Assembly (NCBI GenBank): GCA_016859345.1
Contig: CM029119.1
Location: forward strand, 9,322,912-9,386,911
From: Istiophorus platypterus
Taxonomy: Eukaryota > Chordata > Actinopteri > Istiophoriformes > Istiophoridae
Length of the DNA: 64,000 nt
Reading direction: 5' to 3'
Made by a program: the position numbers and the translations under genes. The notes beneath the pieces were generated by a model, which worked only from the letters and a program-made list of their open reading frames with translations, ran no database searches and had not been told where the DNA came from. Positions 22,701-36,100 of this stretch are shown here, one piece after another. Within the stretch, counting starts at the first letter, position 1, and every line of letters starts with the position of its first letter.

Positions 22701-25700
22701 AATTTTTCTACTCTCTCTTTTCTACAGATAGACTCGGATGATGTCATCACACGAGATGAGCAGATCTACGTTCTGATAGGTGCTCACGCCAGGTGTGAAA
22801 GGAACATCCAGGCACAAATGGCCCTGGTTAGAGGTTTGTGTGCTGCCACTGAAGATTTTATTCACCAGAAATAAGGACAGGACAGTTCTCAGCATGTGTC
22901 AGTCATCAGCTCTGTTTTCTTATTTGTTGTGTCAAACCACTGAATGTCCTGATACAATATAATATATAATGTGACTGAAACTGTTTTAGTGGTTATAAAT
23001 AGGTTCCATGAGTTTAGTGGGTTATTAGATGTGACACATTATCCATCTATTAATGTCTAATTTAAACCTTCGCTCCAAGTAAAAAGGCAACACTGGAAAT
23101 ATGTTGAGTATATTAACTGGGTTGAAAGTTTTTACTCCTTTCAAAATATTTAAAAGCTCTCCCCACCAGGGAAGTAAGGATCTTTACTAAGCCTACCCAG
23201 TAAGGTCAGTGAGTGCGCGTCCAAATATATAATCAGAAACTGATTTATTTAGGATCAGATACGAGACCTATCCAATATCCTGCTGACTAGCATCCCTGTG
23301 ATTACAGTGGTGAATATAAGTGCAGACAATAGTGGGATATAACCAAGACTATGACATAGATGCTGATGACAGTGTTTCAGGAGATGATGATTCAATGGTA
23401 CATTTAAAAAGACATCTTATAAGATGGCGCTCAAATCAGAAGACTAGTCAGGCAGAAGAGAGGCACAGTGAACAGTCGTGGTCCAGTCAGACAATGGCTT
23501 ATTTTCTGACACGAAGCACGGTAACCCAAATGTAACTCTTTTATAATCATCATCATAATAGTTTACCACAATCCTGCATCCTACCTTCATGAAGAGATTA
23601 TGAAAAATTATTTAATTGGCCCCTGGAAAATTGCATGTAACATGCCGCTAACACTACCCACCCTGCTTATTGTTATTTCGCATCTATTTCTTAGGTGCTG
23701 GTAGGCAAATTTTGTAAATGTTGAACTGAGCTCGGTTGGCAGTTTCCCCCTGTCCAATCTTTTATGCTAATATAAGCTAAATAAATATATAAGACTTTAT
23801 CTGGTATCAGCAGATCCTCAATATCAAGGGATTTTTGGCCCCTGGGCCTGTTCCCAGTAGGCCTATATGTCTCTCATCCATGCAGACTGTATGGATGGAC
23901 CTCCACTTGATGTAAAATGACTAACATGTTTTCCCGTATTTGCGCAGAGGGTGACTGCGTCCCAGAGTGGGATGGAATCATCTGCTGGCCACGGAGCAGG
24001 GCGGGTCGGCTGGTCTCAGTGCTATGTCCAGAGTACATCTATGACTTCAACCACAGAGGTAGGAGAGCTCAACAGTCAAGTGTGTCAGAGCACATGCAGT
24101 CCTCATGAGAAACTAACATGTAAGCCATGTCATGGTAGCCTATGGCAGCTAAAAGGATCTGCCTGCCTTCATGAAAGTTCCTGACATGTCTCTTGCATCG
24201 CAGACTATTCTTTTAATGTTCTACTGTCCGTGACTATGTCCTGCACCCCTGTTGCCCAGGGCGAGCCTACCGCCAGTGTGATGCATCAGGAAACTGGGAG
24301 CAGGTGTTCAGTATTAACCGCACTTGGGCGAACTACACCGAGTGCACCACATACTTGACCTCCAACCAAAGGAGCCAGGAGGAGGTGTGTACATGTTCAT
24401 TTTTCTAGATGTTTGTGTAGATTGTGTGTGATCTGGCTGAATGTGCATGTTTGCAATTTCGTAGATGCCTTTTCCATGCCAGTGTTTCCTCAATGGCTGC
24501 TAAGGTGAACAGACTGTACTTCTCCTTACAATGAATATAATGAAAATCTCATAGATTGTTGTACTGTGAGTTTTAGTCTGAACCCTGCAAATGTGTTACA
24601 AGTATCAGATTGATTTTATCTTGAAATATGTTTAATCTATTGATGTTTGGAGAAAAACTATGCACTGCTGTTTAGCTTCACCATGATGACCTGGTGTTTT
24701 CTGGTGGCCAAAGTCTGTTAAATCTCTGCATCTGCACGCATGCACATCCTAAGCATGTTTTTGTTTTGTTTCAGAAGGTGTTTGACAGACTCCATCTCAT
24801 GTATACTGTTGGCTACTCCATTTCTCTAGCATCGCTGTTGGTGGCAGTCTTCATCCTCTGCTATTTCAAGTAAGAAACAGAAAACTCCACCTTAAAATCA
24901 TTAGCAACCATCATCAGTTGCATTCATAATCAAAAGAATATACAACTGAAAGTATTTGTCCATAAAAATGAGAAAAGGTTATTAATTTTGCAATCATAAG
25001 CTCATGAAAGAGGCAAAAAAATCTTGCATTAATATGGTCAGCATCACTATAAGGCATTAAACATTTTTCATTCTGATTCCTGTCTTTCTCTCTCTCACAT
25101 ACACCTCACCCCCACCCACTTCCAGGCGTCTCCACTGCACACGCAATTACATCCACATTCACCTCTTCACCTCCTTCATATGCCGCGCAGTCAGCATTTT
25201 CGTGAAGGACGCTGTGCTCTACTCCGTATCTGACGACAGTAAGGCTGAACCTGAGTTCACCACACAGAAGCCTCATATGGTAATATGGCTATATTCATAA
25301 CCATTTATTGATAGTTTTGGTGACTATATATTATTGTATTATTGTATTATTGTATTATCAATAATATTATTGTATTAACAATTGTATTATTGTATATTAT
25401 TGTATTCTATTTATTATTGAAATACTTTCCAGCATTTTATGACCTGCTGTTCTGTGCCCTCAGGCCGGTTGTAAAGTTGCTGTTACTCTCTTCCTGTACT
25501 TCCTTGCAACCAATCACTACTGGATCCTGGTGGAAGGGTTGTACCTCCATAGCCTCATCTTCATGGCCTTCCTCTCTGACAAGAACTACCTGTGGGCCCT
25601 CATCATCATCGGGTGGGGTAAGCAGCAATGGTGCTACCCTACTGTCGAGGGTAGAGCTGATGGTGAATTATCACGCTGCCAATCTCTCTGTTTTTTTTTC

Positions 25701-27170
25701 CCTTCTCTTCGCTAATTTTAGGTGTTCCAGCTGTGTTTGTGTCCATTTGGGTCAGTGCACGAGCATCACTGGCAGACACACAGTGAGTCATGGGATACAA
25801 TTATGTGTCTAGTAGTATCATAACACCTGTAGCTCAAAAGCTCTCCTGAATTTATATCTCTGCTTTCAGATGTTGGGACATAAGTGCCGGAAACCTGAAG
25901 TGGATCTACCAAGTTCCCATCCTGGCAGCAATTGTTGTAAGGAAAAAGCTATTTACATTTAAATGCTGATAAAAGATATTTGACGACTTACTATAGTTTG
26001 CCATCTCTGGCCTGCAGGTGAATTTCCTCTTGTTCGTCAACATAATTCGAGTGCTGGCCTCTAAACTGTGGGAGACCAACACTGGTAAACTGGATCCCCG
26101 ACAGCAGTACCGGTAATTGTTCATTTAACCCTCCAAGAACGATACCCTGAACATACTGATGGTTACGTGAATTGACTGTTTTCCTCCTAGAATAAAATCC
26201 CCCAGAAAATCGTTTAAGTGACTATTACAAACTGTTGCCGCTGCATTTATGTTTCCACTCTTCATGGGCAGGAAGCTGCTCAAGTCCACATTAGTCCTCA
26301 TGCCCTTGTTTGGGGTTCACTACATGGTGTTCATGGCTCTTCCCTACACCGAGGTCACTGGGCTGCTGTGGCAGGTGCAGATGCACTACGAGATGTTCTT
26401 CAACTCTTCCCAGGTCTGAATACAGATTTGCAAGCATTCACACTCGACAAGCCATTATTGCTCTAACCATTTAATAACCTTTTCAGTATTTAGACACATT
26501 TACAAATATTCCATTACTTTCCTCCCCCACACAGATGGTAATACTGATGTGAGTGTACTTCTTTTTCTAACAAAATCTAAATTTGCTCTTTCCAGGGCCT
26601 TTTTGTGGCATTTATCTACTGTTTCTGCAATGGGGAGGTAAGGAAGCCACCATTTCATTTTCGAACAATAAACTCAGATTCACTCGGGGAAACATAACTT
26701 TCTGCCCGTCTCCCTCCGCCTGTTCTCAGGTGCAGGCAGAGGTAAAGAAAGTGTGGTTGAGACGCAGCCTCACCCTGGACCTCAAACAGAAAGCCAGGAT
26801 GACCAGCAGCGGTGGTGGAGGCAGCTGTTACTACGGTGGCATGATGTCACACACCACCACACACAGTGTCAGCTTGTCTGCCATTAATACGAGAGCGCTT
26901 TCCTTATCTGGAAGTGTGGTGGGATCAGGTGGGGCGGCTGCTGGTGGGTCAGGGGTCAGGCCACCACGCCATACCTCGCTCCACCAGCAATCCAGCCTGC
27001 CTGGATACATGCCAGGTGATACTGAGACCTCTGGACTTTATTCAAGGCATGTCAGAACCAGTAAAGGAAATTATGACCCCAGAAATCATGGAGTACCTTC
27101 AACCCAAACACCTGGAGCAGAAGATCTGGACAGCTCCTTGTCTCTGAGAGAGCTGGAGACAGTCTTGTGA
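19776..27170 (+). CDS. pth3r: Parathyroid hormone receptor type 3 (class B GPCR)
   Basis: Plasma-membrane class B receptor for PTH/PTHrP-type peptides. Exons: 19776-19841 (proposed signal peptide), 22728-22833, 23948-24058, 24260-24384, 24775-24869, 25126-25279, 25464-25617, 25722-25782, 25870-25936, 26018-26112, 26272-26413, 26596-26637 and 26730-27170. All phases agree, giving 552 residues. The ectodomain has DSDDVITRDEQIYVL, the cysteine-bearing EWDGIICWP and VLCPEYIYDFNH, and the sequon NRTWANYTEC. The seven-helix core includes VFDRLHLMYTVGYSISLASL, RLHCTRNYIHIHLF, YFLATNHYWILVEGLYLHSL, KLLKSTLVLMPLFGVHYMVF and AFIYCFCNGEVQAEVKK. The tail ends in ETVL. There is no counterpart of the mammalian PTH1R E2 exon. 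Placement among 17q-type genes (taco1, rundc3a) fits PTH3R, also called pth1rb in fish, rather than PTH1R; this choice is inference. The first exon was chosen because it encodes a hydrophobic start, ends at a consensus gtaagt donor and matches phase 0; it is the least certain part. Confidence 0.92.
20846..20863. repeat. poly-C tract (about 18 C) in pth3r intron 1
   Basis: An uninterrupted run of C, directly after a gcatgcatgc. The opposite strand is an 18-base G run that could form a G-quadruplex. It lies in the 2.9-kb first intron (19842-22727), which otherwise holds AT-rich sequence and a GC-richer patch at 22240-22400 of unknown meaning. Confidence 0.8.
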
Positions 27171-28195
27171 TTGTCTATGTGTATGTGGGTCGGATGAGCA
27201 TAAAAGAAATGTGGGATTTGTGCGTTCCACTAGATTTGTCTGGCTTCATCCGACTGGAGTGGTCCTCTGTACAAAATCCTGTATGTTGATTTTTCATTTG
27301 CAAACACAGAACTGATGCTCTGCCAAAGCAGGTGTCTCAAGGGATTTACTTGCTTTGAGATGTTTTTCTTTCAGTCTCCAATGGTGAGCCAGCATCAGTG
27401 AGAAGTGCTGTCAATTCACTGGAAAGAAATGTTAATAAAAAAAAAGAAAAGAAAATGAATTTCAATAATCTGTGAGGATGTGATGCTGCAGATAATTTCA
27501 GAAAAGTCAGAGGACAGACCTGGATGTTGAGACATGTTGAGTGAGATCTTTCCTGTGTTGGATTTTCCAGACAAGACTGGCTGACCCCAGTTCAAACTGC
27601 AATTATGTGTGTATCTGTGCGTGAACAGCCATTGTCTCTGAATCTGCTGTAGAGATCCTCCCTTTTCTGAATATTGATCTCTGGGTACCAGTCACACATT
27701 TGTGCTGCAGGAAACACTATGAATACAAACCTATAAAAAGTTACCCTACAAATGCATCTGGCATAATTTGATTATTTTTTAACATTTAGTCGTGTCTAGA
27801 CTAGTGGGGACACTCTCTGCACCTTTGTTGTTGTCCACTGTTGTCTACACAGCCTCATTTATCAGTCGGACAAGACCCTGAGGGCTGATACACAAACCTT
27901 TTGCCCACTGCAGGCCAAACCTCGACTCTTTCACCACCTAACCTCTGCCCCGAATGCCTTCACAACACTGTCCAGAATTTCACACTCTCCCCTCGGGTGT
28001 GGGCTTGGAGCAGGAGGCACCTTAGCTGCCACCAGTATTCACAAGATTAACAGACCGGAAATATTGTCTGTACATATTCTGGAACTGTTTAGGTGCCCAG
28101 ATTACTGTTCTGTGCTTAGAGAGTATGTACAGTGTAAGATAATTCATATAATTTTATGATAATTTAAATAGATCTATTAATGTCTTGAGAATTTG

Positions 28196-28201
28196 AATAA
28201 A
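28196..28201 (+). terminator. pth3r: candidate pth3r poly(A) signal
   Basis: AATAAA about 1 kb past the pth3r stop codon. An earlier A-rich aataaa-like run near 27431 is an alternative. Confidence 0.45.
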
Positions 28202-28583
28202 GTGAATTGAACTGAACCAAAAAGAATGGATATATTTACTTACTTTACTACTGCAGATATATGATGTCTTCTCGGGCTCTAGAGGAGCTTTCAAAATTTC
28301 AAATAAAATAAACCCTAAAGGTTTGTCTCAGTTTGGGGCTTGAGCCATGTCTTACAAAATGAAGGTATTTTTGGAACTTAACTAATGACTAAAAGTCAAT
28401 GTATTTATGTATTTTCAATTCTTATCCATTCTTTTGAAAAATCTTTCTCTCGATTTTCCTTAACTTTTGTGGAGGTATTTTACTAAATTACTTATCTAAA
28501 CGTCTGTTCCCTGTTGCAAAGATGAAAACACTGCAAGTAAAAATGTCCTCAATGGTTGTTGCAACCGGAAAAGTTAAATCAGA

Positions 28584-28624
28584 TGTGTGTGTGTGTGTGC
28601 ATGCGTGCGCATGTGTGTATTTGT

Positions 28625-28656
<32 letters not shown>

Positions 28657-28680
28657 TTGAGTGTGTGTGTGTGTATGTGA
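28584..28680. repeat. imperfect (GT)n microsatellite
   Basis: About 95 bases of GT dinucleotides with scattered interruptions (gcatgcgtgcgc, ttt). Confidence 0.9.
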
Positions 28681-29903
28681 GTGTTTATGTTTGACCTTTA
28701 GACCATCAAAACCCTATAAACACACAGGGGGAAGTGGGTAGCCTGAAGAGAACACAGGGTCATTTTTGTGGCCCTTAGCAAACATATGGTTACTGTTAGA
28801 AATAAAAACAATGCGCAACTATGCTTGAACGTAGTCCGACTTGCTTGTGTTTGTCTCTTGATGATTTTAAAATACATAAATCCCAAAACCGTAACACTAA
28901 ATGAGATCAGCTTAGTCAAATTTATAATGCTCATCTATAGGTTAGAGACTATAGATGACCGTCTCACAGCACTGATCATATCAAAGTAGGAATTATGCAT
29001 CAAAACATACGGACGAGCAGACACAGATATGCATGAGCGATTACTCTTCCACCAGGACAAAAAACCCCAACCCCCACCCATCAACGTATGGTGGCAGCCA
29101 GCTGTCATTTCATTTGGGAGGAAAAGATTTCAGACCCAAGTGCCCCCATGAGCTTTTGGATGACATTTTACGGTGGACTCAGTTCAACCTGGTTCAGGCT
29201 CCAGTTACACATCAGCAACCTCTGTGGGCAGCGGGAGGAGGAAAAAGAAGAGAGGGAGGAGAATGAAGAGGAGGCCGGTCGGAAATTACAGGAGGAGGAA
29301 ATGATCTGGCATGATCTCTGCAGTGGTGGCGTTGATGATATCACCCTTATTTTACTGTAAACCTAATGTAAAACTAATGTTTGGCTGCACAGTATGAGTT
29401 TGCAATGACTGACCCATCAGAGGTTTTAATATTATAAACATCCCACAATGCAAATCAATGATATAAATTTTGGCACAAGTTTATTAGCTCACATGCATGC
29501 CAGCATAGTGGATATTTATATGTGGGGAATATTTCAGATTTGCACAGTAACTGAAGCCCTTATAGGCCCCACGGAGACATATAACTGCCATGTTAAAAGC
29601 TATAAAAAGTGTCACTGAAGCTGCTGAGATGATTTATCATGCTCAGCCTGCATGATGGTAGACGATCCAGTCACGTCATGATGAGGTCAGAAAAAGAGGC
29701 GGAGAAAAAGAGAGAGGTGGGGTGGGGGGCACAGATGTAGTCCAGACCTCTGTGTATAAGAATAATAATCTAAACAGAACAACACACTGCGTGTTCCGGC
29801 CGATCTGACGTTTCCAGCTGTGTCCTCCGCTCGCGTGCGGATCCAGACGTGAATGAGGAGGACCGGTGGCCGACAGGGAGGGGTCCTTTGATATCGGGTC
29901 TTA

Positions 29904-29974
29904 CTCCTCCTCCTCCTCCTCCTCCTCCTCCTCGTCCCCATCCTCCTCCTCCTCCTCCTCCTCCTCCTCCTCCT
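29904..29974. repeat. rundc3a: (TCC)n tract directly upstream of the rundc3a start
   Basis: A polypyrimidine trinucleotide array with one interruption (cgtcccca near 29933-29940). It ends two bases before the codon that precedes the rundc3a ATG. Read in the rundc3a frame it encodes poly-serine. Such mirror-symmetric purine/pyrimidine tracts can form triplex DNA. Confidence 0.9.
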
Positions 29975-29976
29975 GG

Positions 29977-30107
29977 ATGGAGCCCGGCTGTGTGCAGGCA
30001 GCGATGGCCATGGGAGATGTCTCGAAAAAAGCTTCGGCCAGGAACGTGGCGGTGGAGAGAAAAAACCTCATCACCGTCTGCAGGTCAGTGTATTGTCAAA
30101 GGGAAGA

Positions 30108-30155
<48 letters not shown>

Positions 30156-33100
30156 TTGTTTGTGTACGTGTTCGCCTCTGTGTGTGTGTATTTGTTTGTG
30201 GGTGTCTGTCTGTGTACGCTTGTGTGTATGTGTTTTAGTGCATGTGCTCTGACATGATTGGAGATCTTATTGGGTTGGATACCGCTTTTATTCCAAAGTG
30301 GTCATGTGCTGATATTTGTCTGTTTTATAAAAACGCACCGGTTCCGGTGTTTTGTTTTGTTTTTTTTTTATTCTCACCACAGACAAAAAAAAAAAAAGAT
30401 ATAAGAAAACGACGTATTTTGACATCCGTGTTTACGTCATCCTTTTAAAGATGAAGTCATTATAATAAACTCTGGGCCGACGGGACGCCTGTGCGCGCCG
30501 CTGACCTTTTTCTGATAAGTGCCGTCTTTATGTAAAAAGCGACGGCGCACAGACAGACCGGCCTCTCTGTGAGTTTAGCCTTGTCATCTTTGTCAGTGCG
30601 AGTTATTTTCTACCCCGCTGATGGCGTGGTTGCTATGACGACAACCTTCCCGGGGCAAGGACTAGGTGGCACCCCAGGGGACCCGGGGCAGGGTAGGCGG
30701 CGTGAGGCCTGCAGGCCGAGCCCTGATCGGAGTGGATGAGGGCTATGGCTGATGGAGGTTTGTTCAAAAAAAAATAAATAAAAAAAATAAGGAAAAGGAA
30801 AAGAAAAAGAAAAAAAAGCCTATGATAGAGCCTAAACAGGTACAGACAGACAGACAGACAGTCAGACAGACAGATAGACAGTCAGACAGACAGACAGACA
30901 GAAAGACAGACAGATATTTGCTGTGCATGTGTGCAAAGGAGCCACCCAGTGCCCATCTATTCAAACACAAGCATACCCATTCACCAAGTAGAAATCCTAT
31001 GGGGGCATTAAGCAGACACGCGTTTATGAACAAACTTCTGTGGTCCACACATGCCGTTCTGAGGCTGAGTCCGAACTCTCGTTTCACAACGCAAACGTCC
31101 ACAGCTGCAGTTTGTGGCAGCAAGTTTAAAGCTGCTAGAGTCAATATTTTTATAATAACGGTGGATCAAATGACTACGAGCCAAGTGAAAGGGGTGGCTG
31201 GCGGCGGCCAAACCAAAGAGAAGTATCACGCCACCCTGCAGTTCCTCTCAGATCTACTGAATATTTTATCGTCTTTCAGCTTCGTTTTCGGTTTTTCGTC
31301 CGAATACTCGTCCATAACTTTGTTGTTTTGATTCTCTCTCCCTAGCTTCATATCGTCGTTTTCCATTTCAACAGGCAGCTGTTTTTTTTTACTAAATAAA
31401 TATCGCTAATAAACCACCTGTACAGTATTTATCCAGCACCAAATGAGAGAGAGCTACTGACATGACAGTCATAAGGGAGCATTTGGCAGTTGAAAAAAAT
31501 TCCTTCAGAGTTTGTAAGTAGGAAAACATAAAAACTGCTAAAAGCAGTGTTGATGTTGGACTTGTATTTAATAAGTGACCGGAAATTTGACTCTATATTA
31601 ATATTCACATTCCATATGTTTGTATTGGCCAGAGAACAAGGTCACCATTTCATCTTAAAAGGTGATAAATGTCAATGTTATTTTCACAGCTGTTTTCCAA
31701 TGGCCCAAAGTGGCCAAAAAATCTGATGATATAACATAGGAAATCTAAAAGGGAAATTATAATGTCACATGAAATAACAACTCTTCATATTAAGATTTAC
31801 ATCCATCCCAACCCCTCTTGTTTCCCTCTGCCCCTTTCTTCTTACAGATAGAAGCAAGTGTCAGGACATCTCAACGAAACTGAAGCTTCAAAAGTTGAAA
31901 CCCGTTGTCTGCTCTGTCCCTGAATATGCTTTTTGTTCTGCCACGATTTCAAGTCAATGATTTAAAAGTCAAGTTGCAAGTGTAGTCTAAAGCCATCTGC
32001 TAATTTGAGTCTGTTTCATGGGTCTGTTTTAAGCCCAAGTCATGTCACTGCAGTCCACAGACTGTAAATGTGACTGGAGATCACATACAGTGTATCGTTG
32101 TCAAGCTTGATGTAGATTTGAAAGGGAATAAAACCCTGTTAAACGCACACAAAGGTCTTACATTCACATTTGTGCAGGTGAATACGACTGCACCTCTGCT
32201 TAGCTACTGTCAGGTGTATCTGGGTCATGTCATGGCCCAGCTGTCTGTAATACAGAGAATAAACATGGGATTGTGCTCATTTTGAGGATAGTCGACCAAT
32301 TATTGTCCAGTATTTGCCACAGTCAAAGCAGCTGAATGGGACATTGTTGTCTTTGGAACAATGGGGAGTGAAATCACTTGCCTCAGTAGCTTGTATTAGG
32401 ATAAGCATTGTCTTATACACACACACACACACACACAAAACCACAAACTGTGTGTGCTCAGATGTCTTTTATTGAAAACTGTTTACATTTGGCTTCTAAA
32501 ACTCAAACTTGGTGATTCCAAAGTCAGCAAAGCCTGACTCATATCTAGAGAGAGATACTTTGGTTTAAGACCAAATGCCTGCAGAATGAATTACATTCCC
32601 GTCAGCCTCAGCTGTACTTTACACACTTTGTGTTAGCATGGATATCAGGATGGAACAATTCAGACTAGTGCCAAGGATCTGACCTATCAGCCAAATTATT
32701 TTACCTTTAACAACAATTACCAAGTTTGGCCTTAGCTGCCATTCACATGGAAGCCTGTGGGAATGTGTAAAATCACACTCAAAACTGTGATCAGACTAAG
32801 AATAAGATGTGGAAATCATTAATGTATAAGACTGAGGCCACAGATGTTTGTATCAGGTATTTAATCATTGTTTACAATACATTAATTTGAGAACTATCTC
32901 AAATATTTTCTCTGCACCATAACCAGTATATGTCTTAAACACTTAGGGCTGGACATTTAGCCGAGGTTGTTTGCTAAATATATTCATGTACATTAAAAGG
33001 GACTTGGTAAAGCTACAAGGAAATGCATCATGAGACAGCATCCTTAAACCCATGAGTATATTACATCAGACTAGAGTCATAAATTCAAGCTTTCCAGTTA

Positions 33101-36100
33101 AAAGTAAATGAGTTGTTTGAGCTTCTGGAAAGCTCTACCTCGAACATCTTCCTGACAGCAAATTACATCCGGCTTGACTGTAAGATTGAGAGTCAGCAGA
33201 AACTGGATAGAACAGTCTGAGTGTGCAAAGAGTTACACCCGCAAACAGTCATAAAGGGTGGACGATAACATATTCTGATTCAATCGCTGTTGTTTTTATC
33301 CAGTTTACAGGTTTATTATCACTGGATTTGTTTTGTTAAACTCATTAAGTTGGTGGGACACTGTGGTCTTTTATGATTAGATGCTCACATGGATTTTGTG
33401 AATTATTTTCATTGCAAACAGATTCCAAAGAGTGGAATGATTTTTTTGATGTATGACCTATTCCTCCTGCAGTAAACTGGAACAACAACAAAAAAAAAAC
33501 AGGAACCCGTTAAACTCTCCTCTTACTAATCTATTCCCATGATGACTTTATTACTGGTAACCACACTCTTTCTTTTAACTTGTTTTTTCTCACTCTACCA
33601 CACACAGGTTTTCCGTGAAAACACTGTTGGAGAAATACACAGCCGAGCCGATCGATGATTCATCCGAGGAGTTCATCAATTTTGCAGCCATCCTTGAACA
33701 CATCCTCAGCCATCGTTTTAAAGGTAATGAACCCAATGGAAATTTAGAGGGATTTATATGTATTCATTCAAAAAGATGTGCAAAACAAAGAAACATCCCA
33801 AAAGTTATATGTACATGTTTTACTGGCAACTTACATAGAAAGAAAATAATGATATGGAACAGTTTCAAATGCTGCCATTGAAAATATATGTTTAGAAAAC
33901 AATGCACAAATTGTGACCATATCGAAACTGTGATAACAAAAGATTAATGTTCATTTGTTACAGAATATACATAAACATTAATGATTCAAAAATCAATATT
34001 AAAATTGATACATAAAGAAAAGTAGAAGAATTGTTATAATTTCCCTGCATGAATATTTACTCTGAGATTTTAAACAAAAAGCGGGTGCAAAAACTAGATT
34101 TCTTCTATCAGCGGCAACTGTTTTGATCTCATTTCTGTAAAATCACCCACACTGTAGCTGCACCAGTTGGCCAAGGACTCCATTGTTCGCTGAAAGTAAG
34201 ACGCTTTATACACACTATATAATATTCATGTTACATTCTCTTTCTTAGGCTCTGGCAGCTGGTTCGATGGTCAGAGGAGTTACTGGGACTACGTCCGCCT
34301 GGCCTGTGCCAAAGTCCCCAACAGCTGCATTAGCAACATTGAGAGCATGGAAAACATAAGCACCTCACGAGCCAAGGCAAGTCCTACACAAGAATGGTAA
34401 TGATGATTATATTATAATTGTTGACAGTAACAAAGATAAAAAAAAAAAATCAAGTAACTAAAGGCAAAAACTTGAATTAAAGGAAGAGCCACTGATGCTT
34501 AAAGCTCTTTAAAGATTCAGAAGACAACTGTCATCGATTACTCAAGCAATATAATCCTGCAGCCCCTTAGATTCATTTCAGGATGGTGTCGTTCAGTATC
34601 TTTGGTTGAAGATGTTTTCCTTTTGATAAACTGCCTTACGCTCTGGTGACCTCTACAGGGCCGAGCCTGGATGAGAGTAGCCCTGATGGAGAAGAAGCTG
34701 TCTGAATACATCGCTACTGCTCTGAGGGACAGCAGAACAACCAGGTAAGAGACGCCTAACTACACACCTGTATCACCCCGCCCCCCGCTAGAACCATGTT
34801 CCCACCTGCTCGCACTTCTCTTTGTGCCTTAGGAGGTTCTATGCAGAAGGAGCCATCATGTTAAGGGAAGAAGCCACGGTCCTTACAGGGATGCTCATAG
34901 GTCTTGGAGCCATAGACTTTAGGTGACCTTTAACCTTTAACTTCACCATTTAGACAGTGACATCTACAAACATCTGGGTACAGATGGGTGGTTTTTTTTG
35001 GTCTGATCTCTGTGTGGTTTCTCTTCTGTAGTTTCTGTCTGAAAGGGGAGGCCCTGGATGGGAAATCCCCTGCAGTGATTGATTTCACACCATACTTGAA
35101 ATTCACACAAAGGTACATTCATTTACACTGAGGAGAAGAGCTTTGTCACAACCAACATAATCTTCCTGTACTGCAGATAGTTCAAATGGTCACACATGCA
35201 CTACTGAGATCATTTCTGCGTTACTTCAGCCATACTTTAATGCAAAGTCCTTTGGACACTGGACGCTTGAAAACAATCAGGCTGGCTGCTTCTGTTGTAG
35301 CTATGATTACCTGAGTGATGATGATGATCAGCGGAGCGTTGACAGTAGCACAAGTGATGACAGTGTCCCCGAACATCCCTACATCCCCCTGGTCACTGAT
35401 GAGGAGAGCTGGAGCACAAAGTGTCGCAAGATGGAGCAGAGGTTCAAGATTGTCAATGCTCAGAAGGTGGGTAGCCATCTTTTTTTCTGACTGAACATAA
35501 TCAGGAATATATTACTGAAAGGGAAAGTTCAACATTTTTCATCTAATCAGCAAGTTGGGTTTTTTTTTTTTTTTGTTACATCTGTAAAAACAAAATTGAG
35601 CTGAGGGTGGATTTTTTTTTCACTCAGTGTGGATGTGTGTTGTCAGGGTTACCTGGAGGAGCTTGTGCGCCTGCGTGAGTCCCAGCTGAAGAACACAGAG
35701 ACAGAGAACAAGAGGCTAAAGGCCCGGCTGGAGGAGCTACAGAGCCAGAGCCAGCAGGAAAAGAGGGAACTGGAGACCATTGTCCTGGAGCTTCAGGAGC
35801 AACTGTGAGTGCGCCGGACGGATGGTTGGGTCCAGGTTTCGCTTCCTTGTTCCTAAGTATATTAGTGATGCAACACAAAGACTTGAGGGATTGTGAAGAA
35901 TCATTTAGAGCATTATTCAAAATAGTAAAAATTCTGACTAAATGAAAAGTGCATACCTTTTTTATGGGCTTGATGCTAAATCTCATAGTGATATTTTAGG
36001 GAACTTTTAAGGCGTGGCTGCTCCAGTAGTGTGGATTTGATTCATCCTAAGTAACATCATTAACAGGGCTGTACTCCTGCCTCATATTCTACCCTCATGT

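Larger units (their letters stand above)
27171..29903. other. pth3r 3'UTR and pth3r-rundc3a intergenic region
   Basis: This contains the likely pth3r 3'UTR, with an AATAAA at 28196-28201, then a long GT-rich microsatellite at 28584-28680 and the rundc3a 5' flank. No other gene was recognised. Confidence 0.5.

Noticed and set aside
30822..31331. 169-codon plus-strand frame beginning in a (CAGA)n array
   Set aside because: The first third is microsatellite (TDRQ repeats), the rest has no recognisable domain, and it sits in rundc3a intron 1.
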